The notes under the pieces are model-generated. The model was not told the origin of the DNA, ran no database searches, and was given only the letters and a program-made list of their open reading frames with translations. Below, piece by piece: positions 43,034 through 51,375 of a stretch of DNA of 64,000 nt. Both the position numbers and the translations under genes were made by a program. Source of the DNA: Marivita sp051859345 (GTDB taxonomy: Bacteria > Pseudomonadota > Alphaproteobacteria > Rhodobacterales > Rhodobacteraceae); NCBI RefSeq assembly GCF_051859345.1, contig NZ_JBHYFV010000018.1:1-64000 (forward strand), given 5' to 3'. Position 1 is the stretch's first letter. Each line of letters opens with the position of its first letter.

Positions 43034-44359
43034 GTGCATGGTGGCAACTACGTCGATGTTGCATGCATGGCAACCGAGATAGAGTTTTCCTTCGCAGCGC
43101 TAACCGGTCCGGCGCGACGGCACATTCGGGTGTTTCAGACACACCAATTCCTTGACCGTTTTGCGATGGGTCTGACGGTCGCCGTTGTTGTTTTGGCGTT
43201 GACGGACCGAGGCATGGACCTCTTTCAGATTTCACTTCTCTTTGGGGTCTACTCGCTCACGACGATGGCGATGGAACTGCCGTTTGGTGGTCTGGCCGAC
43301 AGCATTGGCCGCAAGCCTGTCTTTTTGACAGCGGTCGTCGCCAGCTTGATTTCGCTTGCGCTCTTTCTGTCAACAAGCGATTTCTACGTTCTGGCGCTAT
43401 CATTTGCATTCATCGGTTTTGGACGGGCGCTTCGATCGGGAACGCTCGATGCATGGTTTGTTGAGACGTTCAAGACCGCTGCGCCAGATGTCGATGTCCA
43501 ACCAGCACTCGCCAAAGCGCAATGGGCCAATGCCGTGGGGTTGGCCATTGGGGCCGTCCTGGGAGGTCTGCTGCCCGATGTCTTGGGCACGGTTGCGAAA
43601 GGACTCGGGTTCAGCATCTATGATGTGTCCTACGCGGCAAGCTTTGGTGTGATGCTGGGCGTTCTTGTTTTCACGATGTTGGCCATCGTCGAAAAACCGC
43701 GTCTGAAGAACGCCAATGCACTCAAACACGGGTTCGCAAACGTTCCATTGGTGATCAAAGACGCAGGCCTTCTTGCCCTGAAGCATCCTGCATTGTCGAT
43801 ACTTCTGGCATCGCTGGCGTTCTTCCTGATGGCGACCAACCCGGTCGAGGTGATCTGGCCGACCCATGCAAAACCCATGTTGGACGAGGGCTATGCAAAC
43901 ACTGTCATTGGTGTCGTTACAGCGACCTATTTCTTCTCCATCGCTTTCGGCGCATTGCTGTCCCCGCGCATCAGTCGGATCTTCAAGCGGCGGCACGCAA
44001 TAACGCTTGCGGCGACTTTTGCCTGCTTGGCGTGTGTTCAGATCGCGTTGGCGCTACAGGGCGGAATCATCGGCTTTGTGATGGTATTCGTGCTGTATTC
44101 CGTGATCCTTGGTGTCAGCGAAACGCCGGCCAGCAGTATTCTGCATCGCTGCGTAGAAGACCGTCAGCGGTCGACCATGCTGTCGCTGAGGTCGTTGATA
44201 CAACAGTTGGGGGCGGCATTGGGTTTGGTTTTGGCCGGGGCCGTCGCCGAAATTTACTCTACGCCTATCGCATGGATTTTCGGTGCGATGTTTCTTTTCA
44301 TTGCAGGGATACTAACCTTGGTGTTGGTCAAACGATTGGCCGCAGAAGCCGATGGCTGA
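43034..44359 (+). CDS. MFS transporter
   Basis: 441 residues, about twelve membrane helices. The family motif after helix 2 is seen as GGLADSIGRKPVFLTA. A central cytoplasmic loop (VEKPRLKNANALKHGF) separates the two halves. The start could be this GTG or the ATG at 43067 (MATEIEFSFAAL), which would remove 11 poorly conserved residues. The substrate cannot be assigned. The coding sequence looks less GC-rich with more T-ending codons than its neighbours, which could reflect later acquisition. It ends convergently with the quinoprotein gene. Confidence 0.75.
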   Translation: MHGGNYVDVACMATEIEFSFAALTGPARRHIRVFQTHQFLDRFAMGLTVAVVVLALTDRGMDLFQISLLFGVYSLTTMAMELPFGGLADSIGRKPVFLTAVVASLISLALFLSTSDFYVLALSFAFIGFGRALRSGTLDAWFVETFKTAAPDVDVQPALAKAQWANAVGLAIGAVLGGLLPDVLGTVAKGLGFSIYDVSYAASFGVMLGVLVFTMLAIVEKPRLKNANALKHGFANVPLVIKDAGLLALKHPALSILLASLAFFLMATNPVEVIWPTHAKPMLDEGYANTVIGVVTATYFFSIAFGALLSPRISRIFKRRHAITLAATFACLACVQIALALQGGIIGFVMVFVLYSVILGVSETPASSILHRCVEDRQRSTMLSLRSLIQQLGAALGLVLAGAVAEIYSTPIAWIFGAMFLFIAGILTLVLVKRLAAEADG

Positions 44360-44432
44360 CGTTCATGCATCATGCAGCATTGGTCAAAGTGGGCTCATGC
44401 CAACCCTTCACCGCACCACCCGCCCCTGATAC

Positions 44433-44462
44433 GAAAAACGGCGCACCCGAAGGCGCGCCGTT
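44433..44462 (-). terminator. Terminator of the quinoprotein dehydrogenase gene
   Basis: AACGGCGC (44437-44444) pairs with GCGCCGTT (44455-44462). On the minus strand it is followed by TTTTTCG, 22 bp past the dehydrogenase stop. On the plus strand it may also limit the MFS transcript. Confidence 0.7.
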
Positions 44463-44484
44463 CTATCTCACCGTCCCTCGGGGA

Positions 44485-46254
44485 TCAGTTGGCCGAAGCC
44501 AGCTCTTTCGGCAGGCGGAAGGTCCAGAGCAATCCCCCCTGGTTCAGGTAGTTGACCTTCTTGGCCACCTCACCCCCCCAAAGTGGAACCGCGCCACCCC
44601 AGCCCGAGATGATCGAGACATACTGCTCGCCATCCTGGTCCCAGGTGATCGGCTGTCCGACGATGCCCGAGCCGGTCTGGAACGACCAGAGCTCTTCCCC
44701 GGTTTCATCATCCAGCGCCAGGAACTTGCCCTCGGGTGTGCCGAAGAACACCAGGCCACCGGCGGTGGTCATGACACCGGACCAGAGCGGGGCGTCGTTC
44801 TTGTATTCCCACTTCCATTCTCCGGTATCCGGGTCGATTGCCTTCAAAGACCCGATATGGTCCTCGTAATTCGGCTTGATGGTGAACCCGGACCCCAGAT
44901 AGGCTGCACCCTTCTTGTAGGTGATCGGCTCGTTCCAGATGTCCATGCCCCATTCGTTGGACGGCACATAGAAGTTGCCGGTCCTCTGCGAAAAGGCCAT
45001 CGGCATCCAGTTCTTGCCACCCAGGAAGCCGGGGGAGGAGAACACGACATCGCCTTTCTTGCCATCCGCCGAGGCGGTTGGATCGCCGGGTCGGTTGTCC
45101 TCGACGAAGACCGGGCGGCCATCGTCGCCGATGTCAGACGCCCACGAGATGTCCTTGACGAACGGATAGGCATCGACAAACGCGCCATCCTCGCGGTTCA
45201 GAACATAGAAGAACCCGTTCCGGTCGGCGGTGGCATAGCGCATGTTGCCCGCGCGGTCAGTATAGGAAACGACCTCGTTCACCCCGTCATAGTCCCAACC
45301 TTCGCGCGGCGTGGTCTGGTAATGCCACTTGATGTCGCCGGTCGCCGGGTCGATGCCCAGACGGCTGGCGGCGTAAAGGTTGTCACCCGTGTTGCCCTCG
45401 GTAGGCCCGCCCGCATTGCGCAGGTGGCTGTTCCACGGCGCGGGGTTGCCGGTGCCGAAGACCAGCGTGTCGGTGTCGGCATCATACGACCCGCCCAGCC
45501 AGGTGGCGCCGCCGCCCGTCTTCCACATGTCGCCCGGCCATGTCGCGTTAAGCGTGCCGGTCATGGTGCTTTCTTCGCCATTGAGCATGCCCATATGGCC
45601 TTCGATCACCGGGCGTTCCCAGACCAGATCGCCATTTTCGACATTGCGGGCCTGAACCGATCCGACAATGCCGAATTCGCCACCCGAATTGCCGGTGATC
45701 ACCAGATCACCCACGACCAGAGGCGCCGCCGTGTAGGAATATCCGGCCTTGTAATCATTGATCTGGTCGCGCCACACCACGTCGCCGGTCTTGGCATCCA
45801 GCGCCACGATCCGCGCATCCAGCGTGCCAAAGATCACCTTGTCGCCCGCCAGAGCCGCGCCGCGGTTGATCACGTCACAGCAGGGCAGGATGCCTTCGGG
45901 CAGACGTGCGTCGTACTGCCAAAGCTCTTCGCCGGTGTTCACATCCACCGCGTAAAGCCGCGAATACGACCCGGTGATGTACATGATGCCATCATAGACC
46001 AGCGGCTGCGTCTCCTGACCGCGCTGCTTTTCGCCACCAAGGCTGAACGCCCACGCCGGAACAAGGTTCTTCACGTTTTCCTTGTTCAGCGTCTCCAGCG
46101 GTGAATAACGCTGCAAATGCCGCCCCATCCCGTTGGTGACGACCTGGTTGGTCATCGTCTGGTCATTGGCAAGCATCTCTTCGGTCACACCCTGGGCAAA
46201 CGCGCCTGACGCGGCGAGTATGCTGGCTGTGACGGCGGCAACAAATCTGTTCAT
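44485..46254 (-). CDS. PQQ-dependent alcohol dehydrogenase, lanthanide type (ExaF/PedH/XoxF-like)
   Basis: 589 residues. A signal peptide (1-20) precedes an eight-blade quinoprotein propeller. The vicinal disulfide is Cys125-Cys126 (LPCCDVINRG). Metal and active-site residues read as Glu193 (GGEFG), Asn270 (GNPAPWN), catalytic Asp321 and a second acid, Asp323 (WDYDGVNE). In characterised enzymes the Asp-x-Asp pair marks lanthanide-dependent members; calcium types have Ala, Ser or Thr at the second position. It oxidises primary alcohols in the periplasm and passes electrons to a cytochrome c. PedF-type c550 and PQQ-associated ABC genes nearby favour an ExaF/PedH-like alcohol dehydrogenase over a strict methanol enzyme. 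GGGAGGAA precedes the chosen ATG; PQQ synthesis genes are not in the window. Confidence 0.85.
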   Translation of the reverse strand: MNRFVAAVTASILAASGAFAQGVTEEMLANDQTMTNQVVTNGMGRHLQRYSPLETLNKENVKNLVPAWAFSLGGEKQRGQETQPLVYDGIMYITGSYSRLYAVDVNTGEELWQYDARLPEGILPCCDVINRGAALAGDKVIFGTLDARIVALDAKTGDVVWRDQINDYKAGYSYTAAPLVVGDLVITGNSGGEFGIVGSVQARNVENGDLVWERPVIEGHMGMLNGEESTMTGTLNATWPGDMWKTGGGATWLGGSYDADTDTLVFGTGNPAPWNSHLRNAGGPTEGNTGDNLYAASRLGIDPATGDIKWHYQTTPREGWDYDGVNEVVSYTDRAGNMRYATADRNGFFYVLNREDGAFVDAYPFVKDISWASDIGDDGRPVFVEDNRPGDPTASADGKKGDVVFSSPGFLGGKNWMPMAFSQRTGNFYVPSNEWGMDIWNEPITYKKGAAYLGSGFTIKPNYEDHIGSLKAIDPDTGEWKWEYKNDAPLWSGVMTTAGGLVFFGTPEGKFLALDDETGEELWSFQTGSGIVGQPITWDQDGEQYVSIISGWGGAVPLWGGEVAKKVNYLNQGGLLWTFRLPKELASAN

Positions 46255-46325
46255 CCGTATTCCTCCCGTGAACGTTCGGTTGCAAAAATCCGGTTGCACA
46301 GGGGCGCAATCGGATGATTGAAGGC

Positions 46326-46369
46326 AGTATAGGGATGCCGAAAATTTGTTGTACGAGACTTGGGTCGTA
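46326..46369 (-). promoter_or_regulatory. Activator-type promoter of the quinoprotein gene
   Basis: Minus strand: -10 TATACT (46331-46326), no recognisable -35. An inverted repeat TACGA-(8)-TCGTA (46352-46356/46365-46369) is centred about 41 bp upstream of the predicted start at about 46319. That placement over the missing -35 is typical for class II activation. LuxR/NarL-type response regulators control such genes in Pseudomonas (AgmR/ExaE, PedR1). Confidence 0.5.
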
Positions 46370-46382
46370 AGACCTTTGGGAT

Positions 46383-46399
46383 GTTGACAGGGGGTCAAC
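46383..46399. promoter_or_regulatory. Second inverted repeat upstream of the quinoprotein gene
   Basis: GTTGAC-AGGGG-GTCAAC, perfect 6-bp arms, centred near -72 and 30.5 bp (about three helical turns) from the first repeat. It may be a second regulator site on the same face of the helix. Confidence 0.4.
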
Positions 46400-46628
46400 G
46401 CGTTTATCCAACGGCGCGAATCACCCTGTGCGGGCAGTGTAAAACCGGCGCAACTCTGGGGTGCACTTGGCGGGCCGACGCGCAAACGATGGGTGTGAAA
46501 AAACCGTGGAACCGGAAAAAACGAACCCACAGGCCACGCCGACACGATAAATTCACGGACCCAGAGATGCGCCTCACGCGTTGGTCTACAAAGGCTGCTT
46601 GGCGAACAGATCGAAAAGGAACACCTGC

Positions 46629-46883
46629 ATGAACGCTCAAATGATCGCTGCCGTGATCCTGTTACCCTTCTTATTTGTCTTCATCTACGCGGGCATCCAC
46701 GAATACCTTCGCTACAAATCCGAAGGAAGCGCGAGTTACGGACTTGTCTACGACGAAGAAACCGGAACCACCCACGTCACCGGAATCGCCGAGGGCGAAG
46801 AGGCCTATGACCCCGACGAATTCGATCCCGGAAAATTCAACGATCCGGAAAACCCGACCGAGGATGAGACCGACAAAACATAA
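46629..46883 (+). CDS. Small membrane-anchored acidic protein (84 aa)
   Basis: One N-terminal helix (about 5-22; AAVILLPFLFVFIYAGIHEY) is followed by a highly acidic tail (EEAYDPDEFDPGKFNDPENP). The ATG is preceded by AAAAGGAA. I recognise no family. It is divergent from the quinoprotein gene and could be co-controlled with it. The acidic tail suggests contact with a basic partner or a cation, which is a guess. Confidence 0.6.
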   Translation: MNAQMIAAVILLPFLFVFIYAGIHEYLRYKSEGSASYGLVYDEETGTTHVTGIAEGEEAYDPDEFDPGKFNDPENPTEDETDKT

Positions 46884-46993
46884 GCGGCGGGGCAGTCCAC
46901 GAATAGGCTGCGCGCGTGCAGGCCCTATCAGACCGAATTAAGAAGGGAGGGAGACATCACCCACCCGACGTCACTGAATCAAACCTTGTCGAC

Positions 46994-47022
46994 AAAGCGG
47001 CGCGACCAAGTAACCGCGCCGC
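46994..47022 (-). terminator. Hairpin after the small cytochrome c gene
   Basis: GCGGCGCG-(10)-CGCGCCGC, an 8-bp stem 9 bp past the cytochrome stop, followed on the minus strand by TTTGTC. The U-run is short. Confidence 0.5.
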
Positions 47023-47031
47023 CCAACGCTC

Positions 47032-47442
47032 TCACTTCGAAATCGCCGAATTGTCCTGCGTCGTAATCGACACGAGATAGGCGAGGATGAAATCCTGCAC
47101 CGTCCGGTCCTCGATTCCGACATGGCGCATCTTGGTGCCGGGCATGAAACCGTCATTGTCTTCCATCCACGCCCGCAGCGCCGCGGGTGTCCACACGATG
47201 CCCGAGGCTTCCAAAGCGATCGAATAATCGTAATCCTCATACGTTCCCGCACCGCGCCCCACGACATTCTCCAAAGGTGGTCCGTAAGACGCATCCGTCG
47301 GCTCCACCGCGTGGCAGCGTCGGCACTCAGTCTCGAACAGAGTCTGACCTGCGTCGATCTTCACCTGCTCAAAGGTGGTGTCGCTGGCAAAGGCGGGCAG
47401 GGCGCAAAAACTGGCGGCGGCAATCAGGGCAAAACGGGTCAT
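47032..47442 (-). CDS. Small periplasmic c-type cytochrome
   Basis: 136 residues. A signal peptide (cleaved near AFAS) precedes a class I cytochrome c: haem attachment Cys40-x-x-Cys43-His44 (CRRCH), and the distal ligand probably Met105 in MPGTKM. It resembles short mono-haem cytochromes that shuttle electrons to the terminal oxidase. Next to a quinoprotein dehydrogenase it is a likely electron acceptor or relay. GGAG before the ATG sets the start. Confidence 0.85.
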   Translation of the reverse strand: MTRFALIAAASFCALPAFASDTTFEQVKIDAGQTLFETECRRCHAVEPTDASYGPPLENVVGRGAGTYEDYDYSIALEASGIVWTPAALRAWMEDNDGFMPGTKMRHVGIEDRTVQDFILAYLVSITTQDNSAISK

Positions 47443-47600
47443 CGGAGGCTCTCCTTCTAAAAGATGCCCCAACGTAAGAATGCCTCCGGCGCGCCAATAT
47501 GATCCACATCAACACATTCGACCATGGGCCACATCCTTTGGTCGTATTTATGCAAGAAAAGCCGCTGCTACTGTACAGGCAATCATTCTGGGAGGACATG

Positions 47601-48575
47601 ATGAGCTTTTTCTCCACCATCCGTGCGACCTCTGTGGCGCTGCTGGTCTGCGCCGGTGCTGCCAGTGCCGAAACTCCAGTGCTGCGGGCTGCCGTGCTTC
47701 AGGCCGGGACCGTGAACTGGGAACTCGACACGCTCAAACACAACGGTTTCGACACCGCCAACGGGTTCGAACTCTCCGTGCAGGGTGTCGCCGGAGGCTC
47801 TGCCGCGCAGGTCGCGTTTCAGGGCGAAGAGGTCGATGTCATTGTCTCCGACTGGCTCTGGGTTGCACGCCAACGGGCTGAAGGCAGGGATTACATCTTT
47901 GTTCCCTATTCCAAGGCCGTGGGCGCGCTTCTGGTCCCCGAGGGCAGCGCCGCCACGTCGCTCTCCGACCTCAAGGGTGGCAAGATCGGCATTGCCGGAG
48001 GCCCGCTCGACAAAAGCTGGCTGATCCTGCGCGCCTACGCACAAAAGAAATACGGCATGGACCTTGTGACCGAGACCGAACAGGTCTTTGGCGCACCGCC
48101 CCTGATCTACAAGACCGGTCTTCAGGGCGAACTGGATGGTGCGATCAATTTCTGGCACTTCCTTGCCAAGATGGAAGCGGGCGGCATGACGCCCCTGATC
48201 ACCGTCGATGACGCCGCGCGCGAACTGGGGCTGGACCCGGAAACGCCGCTTCTTGGCTATGTGCTGCGCGGCGAAATGTTGCGCGATCATCCCGAACTGG
48301 TCAAGGGATTGGCCGCCGCCAGCCGCGCCACCAAGGATCTGCTGGCCAGTTCCGACGCCGAATGGGACCGCTTGCGCCCCCTCATGAACGCCAAATCCGA
48401 CGCCGAATTCGCCGCGCTCAAGGCCGGGTTCATCGCAGGCATTCCCGTCGATCAACCCGTCGACGTGGACGCAGCGGCGCGGATGCTGGCCCTGATGGCC
48501 GATCTGGGCGGCGAAAAGCTGGTCGGCGCGGTCACAACCTTGCCCGAAGGCGTTTTTGTCCAGCCGGGAAGCTGA
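47601..48575 (+). CDS. NitT/TauT-type ABC transporter substrate-binding protein
   Basis: 324 residues. A signal peptide ends near ASAE. The mature domain resembles the nitrate/sulfonate/thiamine-precursor binding family (LQAGTVNWELDTLKHNGFDT, VDVIVSDWLWVARQRAEG, LKGGKIGIAGGPLDKSW). The second of two adjacent ATGs is chosen because GGGAGG lies 5 nt before it. The ATPase gene follows after 2 bp; the only matching permease is at 63.6 kb. Genes of this type in quinoprotein loci are suspected to import an alcohol-related, cofactor or metal-chelate ligand, which is not established. Confidence 0.8.
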   Translation: MSFFSTIRATSVALLVCAGAASAETPVLRAAVLQAGTVNWELDTLKHNGFDTANGFELSVQGVAGGSAAQVAFQGEEVDVIVSDWLWVARQRAEGRDYIFVPYSKAVGALLVPEGSAATSLSDLKGGKIGIAGGPLDKSWLILRAYAQKKYGMDLVTETEQVFGAPPLIYKTGLQGELDGAINFWHFLAKMEAGGMTPLITVDDAARELGLDPETPLLGYVLRGEMLRDHPELVKGLAAASRATKDLLASSDAEWDRLRPLMNAKSDAEFAALKAGFIAGIPVDQPVDVDAAARMLALMADLGGEKLVGAVTTLPEGVFVQPGS

Positions 48576-48577
48576 CC

Positions 48578-49249
48578 TTGGCATCGGCCGGGACACTCAC
48601 GCTGGTGAGCAACCGCGACACCCCGCACCGGGCCGATACCGCTCCGCCGGTTCTCTCTGTCACGCTTGATGGCATGGTGTTCGACGGCAAACCCGTGCTC
48701 GGGTCCATTGACCTGACCCTCGCGCCGCGCGAAACCGTGGCGATCACCGGCCCGTCCGGCGTGGGCAAGACCACCCTGATGCGCATCATCGCCGGGCTGG
48801 AACACCGCCATGACGGCCATGTCTGCCGCCCCGCGAAACTGGCGATGGTGTTCCAGGAACCGACCTTGCTGCGCTGGCGCACAATCGCCGACAATCTGCG
48901 CATCACGTTGGGCCTGACCCCACAGCAGATCGCCTTGGCTCTCGAACAGGTCGGCCTTGCGGGCCGGGGCAATTCGTTCCCCGATCAACTCTCGCTTGGT
49001 CAGCAACGCCGCCTGTCACTGGCCCGCGCCTTCGCCGGAAAACCCGATGTGCTCTTGATGGACGAACCTTTCGTCAGTCTCGATGCGGACCTGTCTGACG
49101 AGATGATGACCCTCTTCGAGCGCCTCCGCGACAGCCACCCGGTCGCCACGCTGCTCGTCACCCACGCCATCCCCGAGGCGGAACGCCTTGCCACGCGTAT
49201 TATGGAACTGTCAGGTCAACCGGCCCAGTTGAAACCGCGCCAGCACTAG
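48578..49249 (+). CDS. NitT/TauT-type ABC transporter ATPase
   Basis: 223 residues. Walker A GPSGVGKTT is at about 57-65. The signature reads LSLGQQRR instead of LSGGQ, Walker B is VLLMDEPFVSLD, and the H-loop is VTHAIPEA. The TTG at 48578 is taken as start because GGGAAG sits 6-7 nt before it; a GTG at 48605 is the alternative. It should energise uptake with the binding protein just upstream and the permease at the right edge. The stop overlaps the stop of the convergent Sel1 gene by 4 bp. Confidence 0.8.
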   Translation: MASAGTLTLVSNRDTPHRADTAPPVLSVTLDGMVFDGKPVLGSIDLTLAPRETVAITGPSGVGKTTLMRIIAGLEHRHDGHVCRPAKLAMVFQEPTLLRWRTIADNLRITLGLTPQQIALALEQVGLAGRGNSFPDQLSLGQQRRLSLARAFAGKPDVLLMDEPFVSLDADLSDEMMTLFERLRDSHPVATLLVTHAIPEAERLATRIMELSGQPAQLKPRQH

Positions 49250-49800
49250 AAAGCAGGCGCGTATTTCCAGTTATCCGCATCCGGCGTAACCTCATCCAGA
49301 TCATACTCCGCGCCCTGCAACCGCTTGGCCACTGGCAAGCCCTCTGCCGCAGCCTCATCGATATATTGCCGCCCCAGCGCCTCGTCCTTGGCGATGCCGT
49401 GCCCGCGCATCAGGTTGAGCCCGTGGTTGAACTTGCCCACTCGGTCGCCCAGTTCCGCCGCCTGCTGGTCCCAGGCGGCACTGGCATCGGGGTCATACTC
49501 CCCGCCCAGCCCGTTGTTATCGAGCTGGCTCATCCAGGTCATCGCCCCAGTATAGCCCGCATTGGCACAATTCTCGAACAGCGCCCGCGCCGTCGCGTGA
49601 TCCCCGGACTTGGTCATCATGTACCCGGTCGAACAGAGCACCATGCCGGTCTCACCTTTCTCGGCACGGTCCAGCATGGATTGCCAGGTCATCTCGTCGG
49701 GGTTCAGCACACCCCCCGGATCATCGTCCTCGGGTTCGGCCCAAAGGGCGGGGGCACTCAGCGCAAGCGCGCAGCTCAACGGGATCAGGAGATGTCTCAT
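49246..49800 (-). CDS. Sel1-repeat secreted protein
   Basis: 184 residues. The signal peptide ends at LWAE. Sel1-like helices (ALFENCANAGYTGAMTWMSQ, AWDQQAAELGDRVGKFNHGL, GRQYIDEAAAEGLPVAKRLQ) show the AxxxGx2xA spacing. Such repeats usually form protein-binding solenoids in the periplasm. It lies between the two ABC modules of the quinoprotein region on the opposite strand to the first; function in this context is unknown. Confidence 0.7.
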   Translation of the reverse strand: MRHLLIPLSCALALSAPALWAEPEDDDPGGVLNPDEMTWQSMLDRAEKGETGMVLCSTGYMMTKSGDHATARALFENCANAGYTGAMTWMSQLDNNGLGGEYDPDASAAWDQQAAELGDRVGKFNHGLNLMRGHGIAKDEALGRQYIDEAAAEGLPVAKRLQGAEYDLDEVTPDADNWKYAPAF

Positions 49801-49853
49801 GAGGCAATCCTAGCGCAATCCACGCTTTCAATCACCCTTGCTATGGTCGTAGA

Positions 49854-50645
49854 TCACCCCTTGCGCGTCATCATTCCGCGCGCCGGGTCATATCCCCATA
49901 CTGCAAGGGCCATGAAGGCTAGAGTCGCCAGCAGCGTCCACAAAAGCGCCATCGGGTTCACCTCGACATATAGCGCAAAGCGGATCAGCTCGACCGCGTG
50001 GGTGAACGGATTGGCCGCGCAGATGTCGTGCAACAGCTCCGAACTCTCCGCCATCTTCCACAGCGGATAAAGCGCAGAGGAGAGGAAAAACATCGGGAAG
50101 ATGACGAAGTTCATAACCCCAGCGAAATTCTCCAGCTGCTTGATGAAACTCGACAATGCCAGCCCCAACGCCCCCAGCATCAACCCGGCCAGCAGCAACG
50201 CGGGCAGGGCAGACACATAGCCCCAGCCGGGCAACGTGATGTCAAACAGCCACGCCACCAAGAGGAACGCATAGACCTGCAGGATCGAAATGATCGTGCT
50301 TCCCAAGAGCTTGCTGAACAACAGCCACGCCCGCGACACCGGCGCCGTCAGTAAGAGCCGCATCGACCCCATTTCTCGGTCATAGACAAGGCTCAGCGAC
50401 GATTGCATCCCGTTGAACAACAGGATCATCCCGCAGAGCCCCGGCACGATATAGGTCTCGTAGGTGATGTAGGTCTGGTAAGGTGGGCTGATCGACAGCC
50501 CCAACGCCGCCCGGAACCCGGCGGCAAATACCAGCAACCACACCAAGGGCCGCACCAACGCCGCCACGAACCGCTCGCGCTGATGTACGAAACGCAGCGC
50601 CTCCCGTAGCACGATGGCCCGCATCGCGATAAGCGCGTGCCTCAT
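49854..50645 (-). CDS. ABC-2 type permease of the PQQ-dehydrogenase-associated transporter
   Basis: 263 residues, six predicted helices, ABC-2 fold (PLVWLLVFAAGFRAALG, YIVPGLCGMILLFNGMQSSL, DREMGSMRLLLTAPVSRAWL). It pairs with the ATPase encoded directly upstream (ATGA overlap). A transporter of this pattern recurs in PQQ-dependent alcohol catabolism loci (PedC-type family). ABC-2 proteins are normally exporters; what it moves here is unknown. Confidence 0.85.
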   Translation of the reverse strand: MRHALIAMRAIVLREALRFVHQRERFVAALVRPLVWLLVFAAGFRAALGLSISPPYQTYITYETYIVPGLCGMILLFNGMQSSLSLVYDREMGSMRLLLTAPVSRAWLLFSKLLGSTIISILQVYAFLLVAWLFDITLPGWGYVSALPALLLAGLMLGALGLALSSFIKQLENFAGVMNFVIFPMFFLSSALYPLWKMAESSELLHDICAANPFTHAVELIRFALYVEVNPMALLWTLLATLAFMALAVWGYDPARGMMTRKG

Positions 50646-51358
50646 GCCTCGGCCCCCGTCATCTGCACAAAATACTCCGGCAGGGGGGCCTCGCCCCGCA
50701 AATCACCACAACGCCCATCCGCCAAAATCCGCCCGCGATGCAGCAAGATCACCTGGTCGCCGTCCGACACCTCGTCCGTCAGATGTGTCGCCCACAGCAC
50801 CGTCACCCCGGTCTCGGCGCACAACTCATGGATATGCCGCGTCAGCCCTGCGCGCGTGGTGGCATCCAGCCCGACCGTCGGTTCATCCAGCAAAAGCACC
50901 TTTGGTTCATGCAATAGCGCCCGCGCGATTTCGGTCCGTCGCCGATGACCGCCATTCAGGCCGCGCGCCTTTTCTCCGGCGCGTTCCGCCATACCGAGCC
51001 GGTCCAGCGCCCTTTCTATCCGGCGATCCGCGTCCCGTCCCGAGATCCCGTGCAGCGCTGCGAAATAGCGCAGGTTCTGGCGCACCGTCAGGTCGAGATC
51101 GAGCGTCGTCTGCTGAAACACCACACCCAGATCGGCCATCGCCGCCAATGGAGCAACCCTCAGATCATGCCCGGCAATGGAAATCGACCCGCCCTGTGTC
51201 CCGAAGAGCCGCGTCATCAGGGAAAACAACGTCGATTTGCCCGCGCCATTCGGCCCCAGCAAAGCTGCAAACCGACCGGGGGCGACGCCGAACGACACAT
51301 CGTCCAGCGCCGTCTTCGTGCCATAGGAAAACGACAGCCCGGAAACCTGCAAACTCAT
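50642..51358 (-). CDS. ABC transporter ATPase, PQQ-dehydrogenase-associated (LNGGHRRR type)
   Basis: 238 residues. Walker A GPNGAGKST at 35-43, Walker B VLLLDEPTVGLD, H-loop ATHLTDEV. The signature is LNGGHRRRTEIARALL (from 134) instead of LSGGQ, a feature I associate with the PQQ-linked ABC ATPase subfamily. It partners the ABC-2 permease encoded next. Copy C of the palindromic repeat separates it from the 148-residue protein gene upstream. Confidence 0.87.
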   Translation of the reverse strand: MSLQVSGLSFSYGTKTALDDVSFGVAPGRFAALLGPNGAGKSTLFSLMTRLFGTQGGSISIAGHDLRVAPLAAMADLGVVFQQTTLDLDLTVRQNLRYFAALHGISGRDADRRIERALDRLGMAERAGEKARGLNGGHRRRTEIARALLHEPKVLLLDEPTVGLDATTRAGLTRHIHELCAETGVTVLWATHLTDEVSDGDQVILLHRGRILADGRCGDLRGEAPLPEYFVQMTGAEA

Positions 51359-51375
51359 CTGCGCCGACCGTCCTG

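Larger units (their letters stand above)
46255..46628. promoter_or_regulatory. 374-bp regulatory region upstream of the quinoprotein gene
   Basis: No coding frame is credible here. The left part carries the leftward dehydrogenase promoter with two inverted repeats. The right part, about 46430-46628, leads to the small rightward membrane-protein gene and shows no clear promoter consensus. Confidence 0.55.

Noticed and set aside
44032..46104. An open frame of about 690 codons antisense to the quinoprotein gene
   Set aside because: It runs through the end of the MFS gene and a terminator and encodes no coherent domain; the opposite strand has the complete quinoprotein.
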